Assembly: GCF_003696235.1 (NCBI RefSeq)
Contig: NZ_RFFJ01000013.1
Coordinates: 1 to 54,661, forward strand
Direction of reading: 5' to 3'
Origin: Streptomyces triticirhizae
Lineage (GTDB): Bacteria > Actinomycetota > Actinomycetes > Streptomycetales > Streptomycetaceae
DNA length: 54,661 bases
Shown here: positions 50,141-54,661 of the stretch, one piece after another
Layout of the letters: every line of letters starts with the position of its first letter
How positions within the stretch are numbered: position 1 is the stretch's first letter
Program-made: the position numbers and the translations under genes
Notes under the pieces: model-generated
Databases searched by the model: none
The model's input: the letters and a program-made list of their open reading frames with translations, nothing else
What the model was told of the DNA's origin: nothing

Positions 50141-51666
50141 ACCCGCCCGGCACCACCCCGCAGCTGCCCCAGCCCGCCACCCTCGCGCACGCCCTGGCCC
50201 GGCACGCCGCCGAACGCGGCGACGCGCTGGCCGTGCACTACCTGACGGCGGGCGGCGTCCGCCGCGAGCACAGCTACGCCGAACTCCACCGCGCGGCGCT
50301 GGCCCTCGGCGCGCGGCTGGCCGACCTCCCGGGCGACCAGTCCGACCAGCCGTTCGTGCTGATCGCGCTGCCAGGCGGCCTCGACTACGTCACCGCGTTC
50401 TTCGCCTGCCTGGCCGCCGGCGCCACCGCCGTCACCTACCACCCGCCGGCCCTCTCCAGCGCCCGGGCCGGCCGGGGCTACGACGAGCGCCTCGCCCGCA
50501 TCCTGCGCGACTGCCGCCCGTCCGCCGTGCTCGCCGAGACCGACCTCCACGAGCGGCTGGCCAGGGTCGGCGCCGAGGTGGGCCTCACCCCCTGGCTGCT
50601 CGACCCCACCCGGGCCGACGAGGCCGCCGAAGGACCGCCGCCGCTCGCCGAACCCCTCGCCAGGCCCGAACGGTTGGGCCTGCTCCAGTACACCTCGGGC
50701 TCCACATCCGAGCCCAAGGGCGTGATGGTCAGCAACGCCAACCTCGTGCACAACGCGGCCGGCCTGGCCGCGAACCTCGGCTCCGGCCCCGGCCAGACCG
50801 CCGTCGGCTGGCTGCCCCTCTTCCACGACATGGGCCTGATCGGGATGATCTGCCACCCCGTGCTCGCCGGCATGGCCGTGCGGATGTCCACCCCGGCCGT
50901 CTTCCTGCGGCAGCCCGTCAGCTGGCTGCGCGAGATCTCCGACCACCGCGCCACCGTCACCATCGCGCCCGACTTCGGCTACGCCACCGCCGCCCGCAAG
51001 ATCCCCGAACACCGCAGGGACGGCCTCGACCTGTCCAGCCTGCGCCACGCCCTCAACGGCGCCGAGCCCGTCCGGCCGCGCACCATCGAGGAGTTCGCCA
51101 AGCAGTACGCGCCCTGGGGCCTCGACCCGCACGCCATGATGCCCGTCTACGGGCTGGCCGAGGGCACCCTGTGCGTCACCTGCCTGGACCACCGCGCCGA
51201 GCCCGCGCTCAGCGAGGTCTCGGCGCCCGAGCTGCGCGCCGGCCGCGTCGCACCGGCCGATGGGCCGCGCCGGGTGGTGCTGGTCGGCTGCGGGCGTTCG
51301 TTCACCGAGGACACCGACGTCGCCGTCGTCGACCCGGCCACCCGGCGGCGCCAGCCCGAGGGGCACGTGGGCGAGATCTGGGTCAACGGGCCCAGCGTCG
51401 CCGGCGGTTACTGGCGTCGGCCCGAGGCGACGGAGGAGATCTTCGCCGCCGTGCGCCGCGCCGTCGTGGAGACCCACGGCGTGCCCGTCTCCGAGATGGG
51501 CCTGCTCCGCCCGGGCGCCGTGCCCCGCACCACCAGCGGCAAGGTCCAACGCCGGGAGAGCGCCCGCCGCTGGGCCGCCGGCGAGTTCACCACCCTGGCC
51601 CGCTGGCCCGACACCGGCGACGCCGACCCCCGCACCCCCGACACCACCACCGAGGAGTCTCAATGA
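50137..51666 (+). CDS. fatty acyl-AMP ligase (FAAL) with internal loss of the A7-A8 hinge region
   Basis: 509-residue ANL-superfamily protein, short for a FAAL (usually about 570-600). The N-domain is normal: LLQYTSGSTSEPKGVMVS, WLPLFHDMGLIGMI, VTIAPDFGYATAARKI, LRHALNGAEPVRPRTIEEF and MPVYGLAEGTL. After SVAGGYWRRPEATEEIFAA (to about residue 438) the sequence jumps directly to VRRAVVETHGVPVSEM and LRPGAVPRTTSGKVQRRES, which normally lie about 100 residues further on. The TGD and GRxKDLI hinge segments are therefore missing while the frame stays open. Adenylation would be expected to suffer. Start is the TTG at 50137 (TTGA overlap, AAGGAG upstream). It should load an ACP with a fatty acid, probably the ACP encoded next. 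Confidence 0.88.
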   Translation: MNPPGTTPQLPQPATLAHALARHAAERGDALAVHYLTAGGVRREHSYAELHRAALALGARLADLPGDQSDQPFVLIALPGGLDYVTAFFACLAAGATAVTYHPPALSSARAGRGYDERLARILRDCRPSAVLAETDLHERLARVGAEVGLTPWLLDPTRADEAAEGPPPLAEPLARPERLGLLQYTSGSTSEPKGVMVSNANLVHNAAGLAANLGSGPGQTAVGWLPLFHDMGLIGMICHPVLAGMAVRMSTPAVFLRQPVSWLREISDHRATVTIAPDFGYATAARKIPEHRRDGLDLSSLRHALNGAEPVRPRTIEEFAKQYAPWGLDPHAMMPVYGLAEGTLCVTCLDHRAEPALSEVSAPELRAGRVAPADGPRRVVLVGCGRSFTEDTDVAVVDPATRRRQPEGHVGEIWVNGPSVAGGYWRRPEATEEIFAAVRRAVVETHGVPVSEMGLLRPGAVPRTTSGKVQRRESARRWAAGEFTTLARWPDTGDADPRTPDTTTEESQ

Positions 51667-51947
51667 CCGACACGCCCGTGGCGCTCAGCGAGCGCGAGAC
51701 CGCCGAGCTGGTCGCCAGGCTCGTCGCGGCGGACCTCGACCTGCCCGAGGGCCAACGCGTGGACCACGACACGCCGTTCACCGACCTCGGGCTCGACTCG
51801 GCGGGCGTGCTCGCGGTGGCCGGCGAACTCTCCGACGCGCTCGGCGTCGAGGTACCGCCCGAGTGGCTCTTCGACCACGCCACCGTCGCCGCCCTCGCCC
51901 GCCACCTGGCCGCCGAGGCCCGCACCAGCGGCGGTGCCGATGGCTGA
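51663..51947 (+). CDS. acyl carrier protein
   Basis: 94-residue carrier protein with the phosphopantetheine motif FTDLGLDSAGVLAVAGEL (Ser about residue 45) and a following PPEWLFDHATVAALARHL, more like a PKS-type carrier than a FAS ACP. ATG 51663 overlaps the ligase stop (ATGA) and its own stop overlaps the PKS start by eight bases, so ligase, carrier and PKS are produced together. It most likely receives the acyl group from the FAAL and passes it to the PKS ketosynthase. Confidence 0.9.
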   Translation: MTDTPVALSERETAELVARLVAADLDLPEGQRVDHDTPFTDLGLDSAGVLAVAGELSDALGVEVPPEWLFDHATVAALARHLAAEARTSGGADG

Positions 51948-54661
51948 CGGGGAACGGGAGGAGGCCGTCGCCGTCGTCGGCATGGCCTGCCGGGTGCCGG
52001 GCGCCGAGACCCTGGACGACCTGTGGCGGCTGCTGCTGGCCGGCGGCGACGCCATCGGCCCGGTGCCGGCCGACCGCACCGCGCTGGCCGCCGCCGTCGG
52101 CGACGCCGAGGACGGCGCCCGCTACGGCGGCTTCCTGCCCGAACTGGAGTCCTGGGACCCGGAGTTCTTCGGCGTGACGCCCGCCGAGGCCGCCCGGCTC
52201 GACCCCCAGCAGGCACTCGCCCTCGAAGTGGCCTGGCACGCGCTGGAGGACGCGGGACTGGTCCCCGCCGAACTGGCCGACACCCGCACCGGCGTCTTCT
52301 TCGGCCAGGCCACCCACGACCACGCCCTGCGCGCCGCCGCCGAAGGCGACGAGATCGGCGCCACCACCAACTCCGGCCTCTCGCAGGCCATCACCGCCAA
52401 CCGGCTCTCCTACCTGTGGGACCTGCGCGGCCCCAGCCTGGTGGTCGACACCGCCTGCTCCTCCTCCCTGGTCGCCGCCCATCTGGCGCTCGCCGCCCTG
52501 CGCTCGGGCGAGTGCGACCTGGCCATCGTCGGCGGCGTCAACGCGCTGCTCTCCCCGGTGCCGCAGCTGGGCGCCGCCCGCTCAGCGAGCCTGGCGCCCG
52601 ACGGCCGCTGCCGCACGCTGGACGCCGCCGCCAGCGGCTATGTCCGCGCCGAGGGCGCCGGCGCCGTGGTGCTGCGCCGGCTGGCCGACGCCCGCGCCGC
52701 CGGCCAGCGGGCACACGCGGTGCTCGCCGCCACCGGCGTCAACCAGGACGGCCGCACCAACGGGCTGACCGCGCCCAGCGGCCGCGCCCAGACCGCCCTG
52801 GTGCGGGACGTCCTGGAGCGCGCCGGCGCCAAGCCCGAACGGCTCGGCCATGTCGAACTCCACGGCACCGCCACGACGTTGGGCGACTCCATCGAGGCCA
52901 GGGCGCTGGCCGCCGCCCTGCCCGGGCGCTCGGCGCCGCTGACGGTCGGCTCGCTCAAGCCCAACCTCGGACACCTGGAGGGCGCCGCCGGCATCCTCGG
53001 CCTCATCAAGACCGCGCTGGTGCTGTCCAGGGAGACCATCCCGCCGCTGGCCCACTTCGAGCGGCCCAGCCCGCTGGTCAACCTCGCACGGCTGGGGCTG
53101 ACCGTCCCGACCTCGCCCCAACCGCTGCCCGACGACGCCGAGTTCGCCTCGGTGAGCGCCTTCGGCTTCGGCGGCACCAACGCCCACGCGGTGCTGGCCA
53201 GGGCGCCCGAGCCGACGGCGGAGCCCGCCCGTTGGCGGGGCCCGGTGCTGCTGCCGCTGTCCGCCAGGGACGGCGAGTCCCTGACCGAGGTCGCCGCCGC
53301 CTGGGGCGACCGGCTGCGCGCGGAGAAGGACTGGTCGGCGGTGGCCGCCGACGCCCACGCGGCGGCGACCCTGCGGACCCACCACCGGCTGCGCGTCGGC
53401 GTGGCCGGCGCCGACCGGGCGGCGCTGCTGCGCGGGCTGTCCGCCGTGGCGGCGGGCGAACGCGCGCCGCGCGACGCCGGGCGTGCCCGCGCTGACCGGG
53501 GCCGGCTGGCGATCGCCTTCGCCGGCGACGCCGACTACTGGTCGACGCTTGCCGACCAACTCGCCGCGCACGACGAGCACTTCGGGGCCCACCTGACAGG
53601 GGCGACCGGCTCGGACGCGGCCGAGCGGGCGCGGAGCGCCCTGCTGGCGACCCTCGCCGAGCTGGGCGTCGAGGCGGCGGTCGAGCCGGCCGGGTCCGCG
53701 CCCGGGCCCGCCGAGCTGGAACGGCTCGCCGACCGGGGCGTCAGCCATCTGCTGCTGCTCGGCCCCGCGCCGACGGCCGACCACGCCGACGGGCCCGTGA
53801 CCGTCGTGAGCGCCCCCGGCGAACGGCCGACCACCGTCGCCGCGATCGCCGGCGCCCTCTACGAACACGGCCTGGCGCCGCGCCCCGCCGTCACCGCCGC
53901 GCACTTCGCACGCGCCGGCGACGTTCCCCGCCACCCGTTCCGCCGCCGCCGGCACGCCCCGCCGGCCGGGCCGGAACGCCAAGGCGCCGCCGCGCTGCGG
54001 GAGTTGTCGATCCTGCCCGGCACCCATGTGGCGGAGCTGACCGACCTCGCCGCCGGGCACGGCCCCGGCGACCCGGGCACCCTCGTCCACGATCCCGTGG
54101 CGCTCGCCCGGTGGGCGGCCGAGGAGCTGGGCCAGCCGGCCGGCCGCGTCGCCGACCTCACCATCCACCCGGGCGCCCCAGCCCCCCGGCAGCTCGTCGC
54201 GACCCTCACGCCCGATGGCCTGAACGTGCGGCTGATGGGCCGGCGCCACCAACGGTGGCTGCCCGCCGCCAGCTGCCTGCTCACGGCGGGGAACGGGGCG
54301 CACGCGGCGCCCGAACCCGCCCTGCGCGCACGGCTGTTGGCGCTGCCCCCGGGCGAGCCCCGGCACGCGGTGCTGCGCGAGCGCCTGACCGAGCTGCTGG
54401 GCGCCCTGCTGCCCGGCGGTGCGCCCACCGAGCGGCAACGGTCCGCCACCTTCGCCGAGTTGGGGCTGCCGTCCCTGCTGGGCGTTGAGCTGCGGAACCG
54501 ACTCCAACGGGAGTGGGGCGCGCCGCTGTCCATGGCCGTGGTCTGGGGCCATCCGACGATCGACCGCCTGTCGGCCGCCCTGGCCGACGGCCTGGACGGC
54601 GAGGCCGCCGGCGGCGGCGTGCCGTCGCCCGGCGCTGGCGCGCCCACGGGCGCGGGCGACC
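51940..54661 (+). CDS. type I PKS with intact KS, degenerate AT and DH, and ACP (partial, right edge)
   Basis: Open for 907 codons to the window edge. Residues 1-425 are a complete ketosynthase: VDTACSSSL (Cys173), VELHGTATTLGDS and SLKPNLGHLEGAAG supply the Cys-His-His set, GFGGTNAHAVL ends it. After a normal linker (LLPLSARDGESL), residues ~520-675 look like an acyltransferase whose core is gone: start (RLAIAFAG) and end (HPFRRRRHAPP) remain, but no GHSxG. Residues ~686-790 resemble half of a dehydratase without HxxxGxxxxP. A carrier domain follows, with AELGLPSLLGVELRNRL, Pro replacing the usual Asp before Ser845. Malonyl units would have to come from a separate acyltransferase. Further domains may lie beyond the edge. 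Confidence 0.88.
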   Translation, partial: MADGEREEAVAVVGMACRVPGAETLDDLWRLLLAGGDAIGPVPADRTALAAAVGDAEDGARYGGFLPELESWDPEFFGVTPAEAARLDPQQALALEVAWHALEDAGLVPAELADTRTGVFFGQATHDHALRAAAEGDEIGATTNSGLSQAITANRLSYLWDLRGPSLVVDTACSSSLVAAHLALAALRSGECDLAIVGGVNALLSPVPQLGAARSASLAPDGRCRTLDAAASGYVRAEGAGAVVLRRLADARAAGQRAHAVLAATGVNQDGRTNGLTAPSGRAQTALVRDVLERAGAKPERLGHVELHGTATTLGDSIEARALAAALPGRSAPLTVGSLKPNLGHLEGAAGILGLIKTALVLSRETIPPLAHFERPSPLVNLARLGLTVPTSPQPLPDDAEFASVSAFGFGGTNAHAVLARAPEPTAEPARWRGPVLLPLSARDGESLTEVAAAWGDRLRAEKDWSAVAADAHAAATLRTHHRLRVGVAGADRAALLRGLSAVAAGERAPRDAGRARADRGRLAIAFAGDADYWSTLADQLAAHDEHFGAHLTGATGSDAAERARSALLATLAELGVEAAVEPAGSAPGPAELERLADRGVSHLLLLGPAPTADHADGPVTVVSAPGERPTTVAAIAGALYEHGLAPRPAVTAAHFARAGDVPRHPFRRRRHAPPAGPERQGAAALRELSILPGTHVAELTDLAAGHGPGDPGTLVHDPVALARWAAEELGQPAGRVADLTIHPGAPAPRQLVATLTPDGLNVRLMGRRHQRWLPAASCLLTAGNGAHAAPEPALRARLLALPPGEPRHAVLRERLTELLGALLPGGAPTERQRSATFAELGLPSLLGVELRNRLQREWGAPLSMAVVWGHPTIDRLSAALADGLDGEAAGGGVPSPGAGAPTGAGD

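Noticed and set aside
51400..51500. Frameshift as the reason for the short FAAL
   Set aside because: The reading frame is continuous, both sides of the junction are recognisable FAAL sequence in the same frame, and no hinge motif is found in the other frames; a deletion fits better.
52582..54552. 656-codon minus-strand frame opposite the right-edge PKS
   Set aside because: Low-complexity Gly/Arg/Gln translation without domains; the plus-strand frame from 51940 gives clear KS and ACP domains.

Overview
The window is very GC-rich, has almost only G/C in third codon positions, many GTG/TTG starts, ATGA-type overlaps and a family content (MsiK-type sugar ABC operon, mycothiol-dependent gentisate pathway, OtrA-like GTPase, type I PKS genes) that points to Streptomyces or a close actinomycete. 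No rRNA, tRNA, CRISPR or insertion sequence was recognised.

Left part (1-25.5 kb), mostly ordinary accessory metabolism. 1-5.6 kb: a LacI-controlled carbohydrate ABC importer operon without ATPase, ending in an ADP-ribosylglycohydrolase. 5.95-11.3 kb: a gentisate catabolic locus (gentisate dioxygenase, fumarylpyruvate hydrolase, mycothiol-dependent maleylpyruvate isomerase, divergent FAD monooxygenase plus IclR regulator). 11.5-25.5 kb: an SgcJ-like protein, two GNATs, a DHA2 drug exporter, a secreted GH43 arabinanase-like enzyme, an OtrA-like ribosome-protection GTPase with an overlapping leader ORF, an NB-ARC/TPR protein, an I36-type secreted inhibitor, a GT-B-like orphan, a small membrane protein, and an ArsR-AHSA1 / RibD-like pair with an unusually clear self-regulated promoter.

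Middle (25.6-39.8 kb): a compact polycyclic tetramate macrolactam (PTM) cluster. A 3137-residue KS-AT-DH-KR-ACP-C-A-PCP-TE synthase whose adenylation pocket reads as an ornithine code is followed by a phytoene-desaturase-like flavoenzyme and an MDR reductase, the ikarugamycin ikaABC order, with a divergent P450. A 19-bp perfect hairpin sits on the synthase stop codon inside the operon, and a strong terminator closes it.

39.8-44.9 kb: a small membrane protein, a beta-carbonic anhydrase, and a TetR/MMPL exporter pair with two operators 31 bp apart and a third look-alike site upstream of the carbonic anhydrase pair; three strong hairpins lie after the exporter.

Right part (45-54.7 kb, continuing off the edge): a lipid-type cluster. 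A divergent KSIII-ACP-KSII set (like RedP/RedQ/RedR) faces a tightly coupled operon: YghO/BcerS-like acyltransferase, extended SDR reductase, fatty acyl-AMP ligase, ACP, and a PKS. Two proteins are odd: the ligase has lost about 100 residues covering its A7-A8 hinge, in frame, and the PKS has an intact KS and an ACP but only remnants of AT and DH. The enzyme set (acyl activation, ACP, KS, ketone reductase, ceramide-synthase-like N-acyltransferase) suggests an N-acylated, sphingoid-like or amino-polyketide lipid; this is the least familiar system in the window and needs the genes beyond the right edge to be settled.
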